Assembly: GCA_020746875.1 (NCBI GenBank)
Contig: JAGTJL010000022.1
Coordinates: 682,001 to 746,000 of the forward strand
From: Rhexocercosporidium sp. MPI-PUGE-AT-0058
Taxonomy: Eukaryota; Ascomycota; Leotiomycetes; Helotiales
Reading direction: 5' to 3'
Length of the DNA: 64,000 nt
Below the pieces are notes generated by a model. It did no database searches. It was not told where the DNA came from and worked only from the letters and a program-made list of their open reading frames with translations. Positions 24,552 through 34,599 of this stretch are shown piece by piece (within the stretch, counting starts at the first letter, position 1; the number at the start of each line of letters is the position of its first letter). A program made the position numbers and the translations under genes.

Positions 24552-26146
24552 ATGTCTTCAGAGAGAGGGAGCGATGGGAATGACGCTGATGGTTGGAAAG
24601 GGTTCTGAAGATCCCGCAAACCCCATGAACTGGCCGAAATAGAAGAGACTGGGCCATGTAACTATGGTTGCTGTTATCGTATTTATAGTGTCAGTATATT
24701 ACAATTGCGCGTCCGAGGAAATCAATTCTGATTTGCTGCAGAAACCTCTCGACCACCATATCCGCTCCAGCCTCTGGCGTCATTATGAATGATTTCCATC
24801 AAAAAAAATCTAATCATTAGAACCTTCACAATCAGCATCTTCCTACTGGGCTTTACTCTTGGCCCCTTGTCATGGCACCGCTGTCCGAGCTTTACGGGCG
24901 GTTGATTGTGTATCATCTTTCAATCGCCACTTTCGTCGCGTTTCTTCTGGCCTGTGGATGGAGTCAAAGTATCGTCTCTTTCCTGATTCTTCATTTTAAT
25001 GCTGGATGTGCGGCCTCGTCTCCCTCGACAATTGGTGGGGGAACAGTAGCAGATTTAATTCCAGTTCAGGAGAGAGGAGCCGCGATGGCCATTACCGCTC
25101 TGGGGCCAATTTTGGCGCCTGTGATCGGCCCTGTTGCTGGAGGATTTATTACGCAGAAGCTTAGTTGGAGGTGGACATTTTGGATTGTGGGTATTGCCGT
25201 ATTTATCCATCATTTCTTAGGGGAATCGCACTTAACCGTTGAGAAGGCAGGAACTTGGCTTGTCGTAGCCGTGATCTTCATGCGGGAGACATATGCGCCA
25301 GTATTGCTCGAACGAAAAGCTGCTCGATTTCGAAAGACAACAGGAAATGAGGAACTTCAGTTGAAAGGTCGTGGGGATTCGTCACCGCTTGCTTATCTTG
25401 GACGTGGATTGTCTCGGCCGTTGAAGTTGCTGGTTCTATCACCCGTTGTGCTGCTGCTGTCCATTTACGTCGCGTTTGTTTTTGGGTTGATGTTCCTCTG
25501 CTTCAGCACGTATTCCGCAGTATTCATAGACCAATATCATTTTTCGGTCGGTGTTTCTGGATTGACTTATCTTGGGCAAGGGACTGGCATGGTCATTGGT
25601 CTTGGTCTGTTTGCAGCCTTGAGCGACAGAATTCCAAAAGCCAGAGCAGCAAAGCTAAGGGAGAGATGACACCGGAAGAGCGTTTACCACTGATGGTATA
25701 ATTCACACCAATTATACCAATTGGGTTCTCCTGGTACGGATGGACCGCGCAGGAAAAGGTTCAATGGATGGCGCCGATTTGTGCAACGAGCTTTATCGGC
25801 CTCGGCAATCTGTTTGTTATGGTAAGTGCTCTGGGCCATTAGTTTGTTTCCCAATCTGACATTTGTAGTTGCCGGCTCAGATTTATCTAGTCGATGCGTT
25901 TGGATCTGGGATGGCTGCTTCAGCTTTAGCTGCAAACTCACTCCTGGGATCTTTGTTCGGCACCTTTTTGCCTCTCGCAGCTCCAAAGTTATACTCACTT
26001 TGGGCTACTCACTTTGGGCTACTCACTTTGGGCTATGGATGGGGTAATACCGTGTTTGGGTTTTTGGCTTTGGATTCATGCCAGTGCCTGTTTTGTTCTA
26101 CAAATATGGCGCGTATTTGAGGAACAGATTTCAAGTTCAATTTTGA
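24552..26146 (+). pseudogene. MFS drug:H+ antiporter-like transporter, decayed
   Basis: A plasma-membrane transporter of the MFS DHA1 type, now broken. From about 24605 the frame gives the fungal DHA1 N-terminal PANPMNWPK, then a TAG. The region 24755-24870 needs further shifts to reach the APLSELYGR motif. 24872-25669 is a long open stretch with GPVAGGFI, SWRWTFW and ETYAPVLLERKAARFRK, all typical of the family, ending in an early TGA. Sequence resembling the rest of the transporter continues to about 26146 in other frames with an intron near 25820-25868. Close to the end a 14-bp unit (TACTCACTTTGGGC) is repeated three times at 25992-26033, and the two extra units (28 bp) shift the frame. 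Several independent lesions make this a pseudogene. Confidence 0.85.
25992..26033. repeat. 14-bp tandem repeat, three perfect copies
   Basis: TACTCACTTTGGGC occurs three times in a row inside the MFS pseudogene. It adds 28 bp relative to the expected single unit and so throws the last transmembrane segment out of frame. Confidence 0.9.
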
Positions 26147-26247
26147 TGAAACATACAGATACCTAATTCAATGGATATTTGGTGGGGGGAAGTGTTGAAA
26201 AATAGTGGGGGCCGATTAAACTGATTTGTTGGTGAGTTTGGCTATTA

Positions 26248-28677
26248 GCCGGTTCCCCTCCTATTTTGCTCGGGGCTCGCTAATAGTCGGGCTAAGCAAA
26301 TATTACGGCTAAGCAAAGGTATCATAGCTCAAATACGCCAAGCCTCACTTTTACACGTAAAAACGCGTTCTTTTATATCACTTTCAATAATAATTAATTA
26401 CACCTAGGACATCGATTTGACCTAAATTTTCTATAGCTCGCGTTAATTACTTTAGTAAATATACTACTAAATTAGTATACAATTCAGCTTTCGTAAAAGC
26501 TAAAAAATAAGGACTTATTTACTTAAAAGAGCTTTTAACGACTATCGCATAAATATTTAACGTAAAACTAAATACTCTTCGTTAATTTCTCTTTAAGGAA
26601 CGCAAGCGGAAAAAGCAAAGGAGTATATTAAAGCTAGATATCGCGCTAAGAAAGGGTGGCCATAATAAGGTTTTATCGGCGATTTAAAAAGAAATTATTT
26701 TACGCTTTTATAAAGAGCAATAAGAGATTAATTTAAGAGCGATATATTCTATAATTAAAGCAGCTATTAAGAATCTATTAATAATACGTTTACAAATTAT
26801 TTAAATAAGTACCTATTAATATTATATAAGCTTAATTACTACTCCGTCTATTATCGTCAAAAGCCTAGTTTATACGTTAGATTAAAGAATACCTCGAGCT
26901 CTATATAATTAATATTACGCTTATAAAGGTTAAACGAATAGAGGCATACGATATAAAAGCTATTAAGAAATGGTTTTTCGACTTTCGTAAAGAGATAAAG
27001 AGATTAAAAATACGTTATAGCTATCAAGTGCTAAATATAAACGAATCAGGCGTACGAGTTAGCTGTCTTACTTTAGAAAAGGTAATCGTACTTAAGTCTA
27101 TTATTAAGCTTTATATAATTACTTAAAGTAGTCGGAAGCAGATTACTATAATAAAGATTATACGAGGAAATAGAAAGTAAACGTTGCTTTTATTTATTAT
27201 AGCTCTTAATAAATATATAATAAAGAATTAGATTTCTGAAAAGCTCCTCGGTAAAAAGTATATTAACTTCTCTTCTTCTAGTTATATTAATAATATTATA
27301 ATTATAAAATACGGTAATCACTTAATTAAGCATATATACGCAAGACTAAATAAATAATAAAAACTTTTACTCTTAGATAATTATAAATTATATTATTATT
27401 TGCTTTTTTAACTATTCTTTAAAGAGAATTATATTTAACTTTAATACTTTCTCAGCTATTTTATATATATACTTCAACCTTTAAATATTAGTATTTTTAG
27501 GCCTTAGAAGTATTACTATTTTAAAGCTATTAATTCAGCACTTCGGAGTCTCGATTTCTAATATATTATTATATCTTTATTTAAAGATCTTATTAAAATA
27601 CAAGCGAATATTATATAAACGTATATTATTTATAATATATTTAAGAAAGCTAGAATATAGCCGTTAAGCTATGAGGCCAGAATTAAGAATATTAAGAGCT
27701 TTAATAAGGAAATACTTAAGTAAAGCTCTTCTCCGAATGATTTATAATTGCCTTAGCTACCTCTATTAAATTTAATAGAAATTATTTAAAAGATAATAAT
27801 AATTATAAAGTCTTTTATTACTAAGGATCTTACTTAATTCTTAAATAATATAATTAAAGTTTTCAAGTCTATTATGAAAAAGACTTCGGTCCAATTATAA
27901 AAGGCTTACTTTCAGGCTATAAAGCACGCTCTTTTATAGCAAAAGATATAAGATAATATTAATCGTAAGAATACTTCTCGTCGTATAATTAAAAGCAAGG
28001 GATCTTTTAATAAAAGTATTATATTTGAGTTACAATTTTAAATTAAAACTAAAGAAGAGATCGAGCAACTAAAGAGTAATAAAAAAGCTAAGAGGCAATT
28101 ATTTATAATAATTAACAAATATAAAAAGTCTCTCCGAATACGCGGAGTAATAACTAAAAGAGCTAATAAAATCAGATTTAAGGAAGCTGCGAAGTATCGG
28201 AAGCGTAGAGAAGAACCTTTTCTTAAGTTTTTTATACTTAATCGAAAGCCAGATAAAGAATTTATAATTATAAAAGCGGTATTTTCGACTAAAGAAAGGT
28301 ATCTAAGTCTTTAGTAAGCTATACAAAAGACTTAAGTTAAGTCTTATATCGACGACGACGATATTAATATACTTTTAAAGCCTAGTACGACTACTAATAA
28401 GCTTAAAGATATCGCGCCGTTATTACTTAATATTACTAAAAGAATACGTAAGTCTAATTCTGTGAATAGTATTCGAGTAGGAAACGATTATATATCTTTT
28501 AGCATTTAAGCGTTAATAATTTATTTAAATAATTATTATTTTCGTTAAGGTTTTAGTAAAGAATGCACTAAAATTAATTCCTCGACGTAAACCCGAGCTA
28601 TGATACTTTTGCTTAGCCGTGACATTTGCTTAGCCCGATTATTAGCGAGCCCCGAGCAAAATAAGAAGGGAACCGGC
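26248..28677. mobile_element. RIP-decayed pogo/Fot1-like DNA transposon, 2.43 kb
   Basis: Imperfect terminal inverted repeats of about 90 bp begin GCCGGTTCCC; the termini are flanked by TA on both sides (26246-26247 and 28678-28679), as in Tc1/mariner-pogo elements. The interior is extremely AT-rich and full of stops. At about 26958-27074 a transposase trace remains: a WFFDFRKE-like stretch, then INESGVRVSC where family members have a DESG-like DDE-domain motif. The first catalytic Asp now reads as Asn, the change expected from C-to-T mutation. Size (about 2 kb plus) and termini fit a formerly autonomous copy, now dead. It lies directly after the MFS pseudogene. Confidence 0.8.
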
Positions 28678-29552
28678 TAGTAGATTGATTAATTCAATTG
28701 AAACTAGAAGCCTCAGATCCTGCCCAATAACTAAAAGCGGCCAAAGGCTCCGTAGAAATAGACTTCATGTAGGATAGTATCAATAATAGAAGATGATGGA
28801 TTTGTGAGACTCAATTACCATTATTCTTAAGTCCACCAGGCAACCAAGTGGGGGCACGCATGGCCGGACTTCATCCTCCTGATTGTCTCCGTGACTGCCT
28901 CGGCCACTCCCAGAGAATTTATACTGGTGCATTGGGAATATCGCATCCGGAGCTCTCGATTCCTCCTTTGGCATTTTAGGAAATTCTTGCGGGATCAGCG
29001 CCTCAACCCTATTACTCTCAGCTTAGGTAGGCTCACCCTCAGCCCAGGTCAAAGCAGCAACAGCTCACGTTTGGAGACTAAAATGGAACTAGCAAGGATG
29101 AGACTTTCGTGGTGATTTTTTACCGCACATCTTATTCCGCGCTAGTCCCCCCTCCTGCGAAAAACCGCCCAACTAAGCAAGACACGCGATCTCCCATTAG
29201 CACAGCCCTGTTGGCAGCAATGCTTCCTTTCTTTTTTGGGGGGGGGGGGATCCAGTACAACTGAAAATTGGGGTAGAGTTCATGCTCTTGGTTTGGGGTG
29301 CCGTTATGAGCTTGTTCTTGGAGATGTGCAAAGCAAGAGGCGCTCAGAACTGTGCCGAGGTATGCAATTTCTTTTGTTTTTTTTTATTTCGGCCGGTTGG
29401 CAACATCCAAATAACGGCATTAAGTTGCAGTTATTCGTAGATACAAACACCAAGCTAATGACCAAAATAAGAACAGTGGACGGACACAATGACTTCCTCA
29501 TCCAAGTCGCACTCACACAATTTCCCCACCACGGATTCTCCCAGAACATCTC
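28678..29552. other. Intergenic; no supported gene
   Basis: No recognisable gene. A 74-codon plus frame (28891-29115) and an 106-codon plus frame (29236-29556, running antisense to the next gene's end) look like chance frames. There is a run of ten G at 29240-29249. Confidence 0.35.
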
Positions 29553-30032
29553 TTAAGAAACTCCCTTGATATAGCAGCACTGGAAATCATTCCCACCAGG
29601 ACAGATCGGAGCCCTATTTGCATCAGCTCTCTCCTTCTTGCGTAGTTACTTTGCACTCACGAATCGAGCTGAGCATGGCATAAGCTAATGCTCTTGCAAA
29701 TTCCCGTATCTCTGCGACAAGGTATGTCCTCACAGCATTGTACATCATCTGGGCCAGGACAGAGGTTCGCGGGGTTGGATCTGCCACCCAGACTGCGACA
29801 GTTGGACGTGTACTCGCAGACACCGACTCCCTGCCAAAAATTAGCCATTGCACTGTAGCACAAAACAAACAAGGTATGAGAAAAGAAAATGTGTTCAAGA
29901 GTGCGAGAAAAAAAAAATAGAAGAGCATACCCCGTGGCATTCTTGACCTATATAGCGCGCTTCCAGCGCATTTGGGAATGCATCCGCGAACAGGAAGGTA
30001 GAGAATAAGAAGAAGGAAAGAGAGAGCTTCAT
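29553..30032 (-). CDS. Small secreted cysteine-rich protein with two CPG-CC motifs
   Basis: Three minus-strand exons, 30032-29931, 29830-29661 and 29613-29553, with GT-AG introns of 100 and 47 bp, make a 110-aa protein (333 nt). It has an N-terminal signal peptide (MKLSLSFFLFSTFLFADAFP, about 18-20 residues). The mature part has 12 cysteines and two similar motifs, CPGPDDVQCC at about residues 66-75 and CPGGNDFQCC near the C terminus. The CPGxxxxQCC pattern is common in fungal secreted cysteine-rich proteins, sometimes alone and sometimes next to cell-wall-active enzyme domains. There is no catalytic domain here. It is probably extracellular and disulfide-bonded; an effector or antimicrobial role is inference. 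Confidence 0.78.
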
Positions 30033-30979
30033 TTTCGATGGTATTGTGGAGTTCTCTTGAATATCTTCTGTGAGGAAATGCCAAATCAATTAAAGAGTAC
30101 CACACTAAACAAGACTAAAGAAAGGAGATCTCATCCTCTTATATATCCCCATAACGAATCCCTCATCTCCTCCTTTCAAATTTCAGCCGACTAATGGAAT
30201 AGGCTCCTAGAATAGATATTTCACTTAGACTTTTGTGTTACAGTAAGCAGGTACCGGCACCTAATTTAGTTTCAGCCCTAGAAACGGCATGGTGTTCAGC
30301 TGCGGGAAGAGTTGCGCCGTCTTAGCCTTGGAGATCGTAAATTTCGCATAACGGATTTGTGCGACGGGGATCTCTGAGTCCAACTGCTTTGTATATGAAG
30401 GATCTGCCGGATCAAATAGTTTGATTTGCGTCGTCTGGGCGGAGAACGGTTGGGTAGCAGTCGTCGTATGAGTAACTGCTGCCATGATAGTGGAACTGGC
30501 ATAGAGTAAGATCGGCTTTCTGAGTTCGAGAATTCTCGGTTCCTGCTACTCCGCCCATCAAGCACTTCCAAATCGTGGGCTGTCCGTTGCAGATTGATTC
30601 GTCTGAGTGAACCACAGTCGGAGAACATCTAAAAACACAAAGAAAATGGTCTAGTCCTAAATCTGGCTTCAAATATGGTACTTTCAAAAAACTACAAAAT
30701 AATCTGCTCTTCAATAGTTCTTCAATTGCATAATAGTCGAAATCGAATTCTGCTACCCTCATTTCCATAAGAGGCAACGCCCATGACGCGCAAAGAAGAC
30801 CACTAGATCAAAGGTTCCTCATCATCGCCAAATGAAAAGAAACGCAAGCAAATCCACCAAACCGCGATATCCGGCCATCATTTCCACATCCCCAAACAGC
30901 GATCCCCAAATTTACTGCATCCTCTCCTCGGCCCCCTTACCCTCAATATACTTGAAAACAAGTCTCCCTCCTTTCTACA
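30033..30979. other. Intergenic with one short unrecognised frame
   Basis: The only candidate is a 74-codon minus frame at 30261-30485, described separately. 30033-30260 is the upstream region of the secreted-protein gene. Confidence 0.35.
30261..30485 (-). CDS. Short hypothetical protein, 74 aa
   Basis: A single open frame, Thr/Ala-rich at the N terminus, then a mixed charged and hydrophobic stretch ending in PFLGLKLN. Composition is coding-like and the frame is free of low complexity after residue 20, but I recognise no family, signal peptide or membrane span. An upstream exon is possible. Two longer overlapping minus frames (30296-30628, 30412-30777) look less coding-like. Confidence 0.3.
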   Translation of the reverse strand: MAAVTHTTTATQPFSAQTTQIKLFDPADPSYTKQLDSEIPVAQIRYAKFTISKAKTAQLFPQLNTMPFLGLKLN

Positions 30980-31995
30980 TTACTGGACTAGCGCTAATAA
31001 ACTTTCGCTATTATTGGAGGCCTGCTTTATAGAGTCGAATTCCGTGGTCTCCATCGCCGGAACCACAAATACATCATTTTCCTCCTCATTATCGAGGCCG
31101 ATGACCTCTGCCTTATTCACATCTTCCGTAGCGGCTAAAACCTTCCCGATATGTTTCTTTTGGTCGGCGCTATCTCCAATCGTGAACGTTGCTCCTTTAG
31201 AAAAAGTCTCCCAATCCCACTCTCGATCGAGCCAACCGTTTGAGATTTTGGCTAGTCGAATAGCCCAGACGAAGTCTGTTGCTTTCGTGGCCGTCTTAGA
31301 AATGGTCTCGTCGTTGTTTGAGCCAAGATCAATAGCTGCTTCAACAATGCCTGGTACATCTCTACGAGTATTTCGAAGAGTTAGCAATTATTCGAGGCTT
31401 GGATAGCTTGGTTCTCTAAGCTAAGGTCAATATGTAAAGGCACTTACAGTCCAGGGCCGAAGCGCAAGTCCTGTTTCTTGGTCTCGGTGCCTTCAATTTT
31501 TGCACCCCTTGCTATGGCAACTCCGGTAATCATGAAGATAGACCACTTTTCAAAAAACTTAATCTTGTCGATATACTTTGTCACCGCATCATCATCGAGA
31601 CTATCCTCAATGTACTCCCTCGTCGGCTGGATGATGAACGTCTCCAGGGTATCAAACTCGCAATGATTCTTGACTGACTTCTCGAAAGCCACTTTGGCCT
31701 CGGCATTTACAGTTACACCTACAGCGGCTGCTATGGGAGCCCCTGCCTTCCCACCCACTTCGCCACCTTGAGTTTTCTTGATTTCATAGCTGAGATTCCA
31801 TGCGGTGGTAGGATAAACAGGCATATCGGGACCGAACTCCAGCAAACCCTGCTTGTTGATGACCTTGTCAAGATGTTTCAGGTCTGGAATGAGGTGGCCG
31901 GGGCAGATTGCGCCCTTGGCAAGCCCCATACCATTTCGTGGGAGGGTAGGTGGAGGGTAGTGCGTTTGTCGAAGAACGAACCAGCATTTGTCCAT
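30980..31995 (-). CDS. 309-aa protein of unknown function; possible beta-rich membrane-active fold
   Basis: Two minus-strand exons, 31995-31448 and 31361-30980, with an 86-bp GT-AG intron, give 930 nt. The ATG at 31995 has A at -3. No signal peptide or ordinary transmembrane helix is seen. Visible features are a short N-terminal segment with a Pro-rich stretch, an Ala/Gly/Val-rich stretch at about residues 80-100 (AGAPIAAAVGVTVNAEA), a conserved-looking FMITGVAIARGAKIEG at about 165-180, then an alternating strand pattern, FVWAIRLAKI at about 220-229, and an acidic low-complexity tail of about 60 residues. I believe related uncharacterised proteins are common in filamentous ascomycetes. The strand pattern, cleavable-looking tail and nearby S8 protease gene bring fungal gasdermin-like proteins to mind, but this is a hypothesis with no diagnostic motif seen. 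Confidence 0.75.
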
Positions 31996-32300
31996 ATTGT
32001 TGATGAGAGCGCGGAATGGCAGATAGGGAGCTGGACTCTGGTTCAGGTATTAGGCACGTGAAAGCGGGGATTCTGGGACTAGAATCGAGCCGGTCAACGA
32101 CGTATTTGTTGTACGAAACAATGGTATAACTGATCGGTTCAAGGAATGAGCTCACTAAGAGGTTGTTGGCAATGATCAATACGGTAGAGAGTGCGACATT
32201 ATGAGCTTTGCAAGTTGGCGGCTATTTGAGGGCTATCATTGGCCGGTTCCTTAATCCCTGGAAGTTCCAACACACCAGCCGAAGAAAGTGATATAGATTA
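31996..32300. other. Upstream region of the 309-aa protein gene
   Basis: About 300 bp between the minus-strand start at 31995 and the first of a series of transposable elements. No gene is seen. Confidence 0.4.
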
Positions 32301-32536
32301 TCCCATGGTGTGGCAGTCCGACTTTTAGTGCCGTTTTCAAAAGAGACCTCTCAGCTCCAGCCGCACAACTCACCACCCTTTGCTTTAAAAGACTAATTTA
32401 CATAAGAGCTATTATTCTTTCGAAGTAAAGCTATCATTCCATCTAGTTCTTTTTGTTCTACTAGCTTATTTGCGCTCAATGCACTCATTTCAGGTTTTCA
32501 CGCTAAAAGTCGTAAGCGAACTGCCACACCATGGGA
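32301..32536. mobile_element. MITE, 236 bp, TA target
   Basis: Inverted termini begin TCCCATGGTGTGGCAGT and the repeat continues, with a small gap, into ACTTTTAG. The element is flanked by TA at 32299-32300 and 32537-32538. It has no coding capacity. TA duplication and size fit a Tc1/mariner-derived MITE. Confidence 0.7.
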
Positions 32537-32570
32537 TAAATTCCAAAACCCGAACATTTTAATGTAATTT

Positions 32571-33914
32571 TGTCAGATGGAGTTCACGGTAGGCAAAGTT
32601 TCGTAGAGGTTCAGGGAAATATATTCAAAGAACTAATCTCTGGCCTTCGAAGAAGTCTAGAGGAGAAGCGTATATATAAAGAGGGTTAACGTCGAGCACC
32701 CCCATTCCGCCCACGCCTCTATTCCGCCCACCTCGCTTAACTCACCGCCATATCTACCTATTAACTTAAATAATTAATTACTCTTTGATTCTTTAATTAA
32801 TTCTTTTTAAATTTGGAATGCGACTTGTCCTTATTATAAAGCCTTAGTATATAAAGTATAATATTATATATGCGCTTGTAGAGATCGCAAATAGCAAGTC
32901 TTTACGAAAGGGATCGCTTGAGTAAGGTATTCTAAGGTCTATATTTCGTAGCCGTAATATAACGACTTTGTTATACCGAGAAAGTGCTAGCTACTTATAA
33001 AAGCTACTTACGGTAATAAAGAGTCGATCAACTAATTGGATTCTGACTCAAGAGTCTTTCGGTCGTAGAATTACGTATATATAAATTAAGGTTTTTAGAG
33101 AGAAGCTTTTATCTCTTTAAAGAGATTATATATTACTCAGAAGACACTGGATTTACAAGTTTTTAGCACGGAATCTTATTCTAAAGACGAAGAGGCAAAT
33201 ATAAGTTAATTTTATACGTATTAATAACGCTTGTTCCGAAATTATTAAGCTTTGGTTTTGAAAAGAAGAGATTTGGTGTGAATGATGATTCTATCACTTC
33301 GGGGGAAACTAAGTCTATATAACTACTCTAGTTAATCACGTGTATATTCGCTTATATAGCTTAATTAAGTATTTGCTTGCGAGCTTACGAGTTGGCGTAA
33401 TCTTATACCGAATACGGTAGTTTTAAGCTATATGCTTAATATAATCTTATATATGAAAAGAATTAATAAAAAGGATTACGAATTAGGGAAAGTAAATATA
33501 AGAATTAAAGAGTTGGAAGAGAGGTTAAAGTAATTAAAGCCGAGGAAAAGAAGGAAAATATAAATTAATTTAAATTTTAAGTTCGCGATTACACGTGTTA
33601 TTTAAGAGGCTTAAATTACAGCTAGAGATTATTAGGTTATATTTATAGAATCAGAAATAGTAGGAGATTCTGATTTATAATTTCTTATATAAAAGTTGAC
33701 GTAGCGTAGAGTTATTTAGCATTGAATAGAAAGTGCTGAATTACGCGAGGTGGGCGGAATAGAGGTGCTCGACGTTACCCGTAAGGGAAAACAAAACGCC
33801 GGCGTAACTAGAAATTCAAGAAGGACTGATTCTACTTATGCCGTAGAAGCCTCGGCCCCCTTATGCTACGGGCCCGATCTTATACTAATAGAATGGATGA
33901 GCGTGCATATAACA
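32571..33914 (-). mobile_element. Solo LTR (minus orientation) split by a nested element
   Basis: An LTR starting TGTTATATG and ending ATCTGACA on the minus strand. It is flanked by perfect 5-bp duplications AATTT (32566-32570 and 33915-33919). Removing the nested element and its TA leaves 255 bp, matching the 256-bp intact copy at 58815-59070. There is no internal retrotransposon sequence, so it is a solo LTR left by recombination. Confidence 0.85.
32689..33775. mobile_element. TA-flanked inverted-repeat element inside the solo LTR, 1087 bp
   Basis: Inverted termini begin ACGTCGAGCACC (left 32689, right end 33775), flanked by TA on both sides. The LTR sequence is continuous across the insertion when this element is removed. 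The left terminus carries an extra copy of an ATTCCGCCCAC word. The interior is AT-rich with no open frame, so it is a dead or non-autonomous Tc1/mariner-like element. Confidence 0.8.
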
Positions 33915-33960
33915 AATTTATTTATTAATAATTAATAAAAATTCAATAATTGATATTATA

Positions 33961-34241
33961 ATAGGGTTTTTGATAACGGTGGGTTACGTGACATGTAATA
34001 TCTTTTTTATATATATGGCTAATTTATATTCTCTTTTCTTTTAATAATAAGTCAAGTTTTGAACTCAATTTTGAATTACTATTGAAAAGGGGAAAACGGT
34101 GGTCATAAAACCATAAACTGAATAACTCAAAACCTGAGCTGAAACTTCAATAATTGTTGGAGAAAGAGAGAGCAAGAGCGGGATATATATATAGAAAAAG
34201 ATATTATATACCACTTAATCTACTGCTATTAAAACCCCTAT
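33961..34241. mobile_element. MITE, about 281 bp, TA target
   Basis: Imperfect inverted repeats of about 45 bp, starting ATAGGGTTTTTGATA on the left and matched by ATAGGGGTTTTAATA on the right complement. The element is flanked by TA on both sides. Mismatches are mostly transitions, as from RIP. Confidence 0.6.
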
Positions 34242-34390
34242 TATATTATAATAATATTAAATTAAAGGAGAAAAAGAAATTGTACACGTGAGCGCTCATA
34301 TATAAATACGATTATATTATTTTATATGACTTATATAATTTATAATCGTAAAATTAATTTATTACGCTATTAATATATACGTAATTTGTA

Positions 34391-34545
34391 ACGCTTGCTC
34401 TATAAAAGACAGTAATCACGTGTAACTGACGCCTCACATTCTATGGCGGAATATATAAAGATAATAAGAGTCTCTTAGAATTTATAACTATATAAGAAAA
34501 AAAGTATAAAAAGAAGTAAGTTATATATAAAACTAAGCTTTATAG
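34391..34545. repeat. Dispersed repeat, copy shared with 62712-62860
   Basis: The two stretches align along their length, sharing for example AACGCTTGCT/GACGCTTGCT, TATAAAAGAC, GTAATCACGT and AAGAAGTAAGTTATATATAAAA. Both are RIP-like and AT-rich. The family also includes the repeat around 17571-18165. Confidence 0.6.
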
Positions 34546-34599
34546 TATAAGATTATATTAAGGCTTTTTACGTATACCCGGTAGCCCGTAAAAGACTAC

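Noticed and set aside
26248..28677. Possible active transposase gene
   Set aside because: Stops in every frame and a mutated catalytic position; only a trace of coding sequence remains.
29623..30105. 160-codon minus-strand frame with hydrophobic stretches
   Set aside because: It runs through both introns of the spliced secreted protein in a different phase; the spliced model keeps signal peptide and cysteine motifs and has a length divisible by three.
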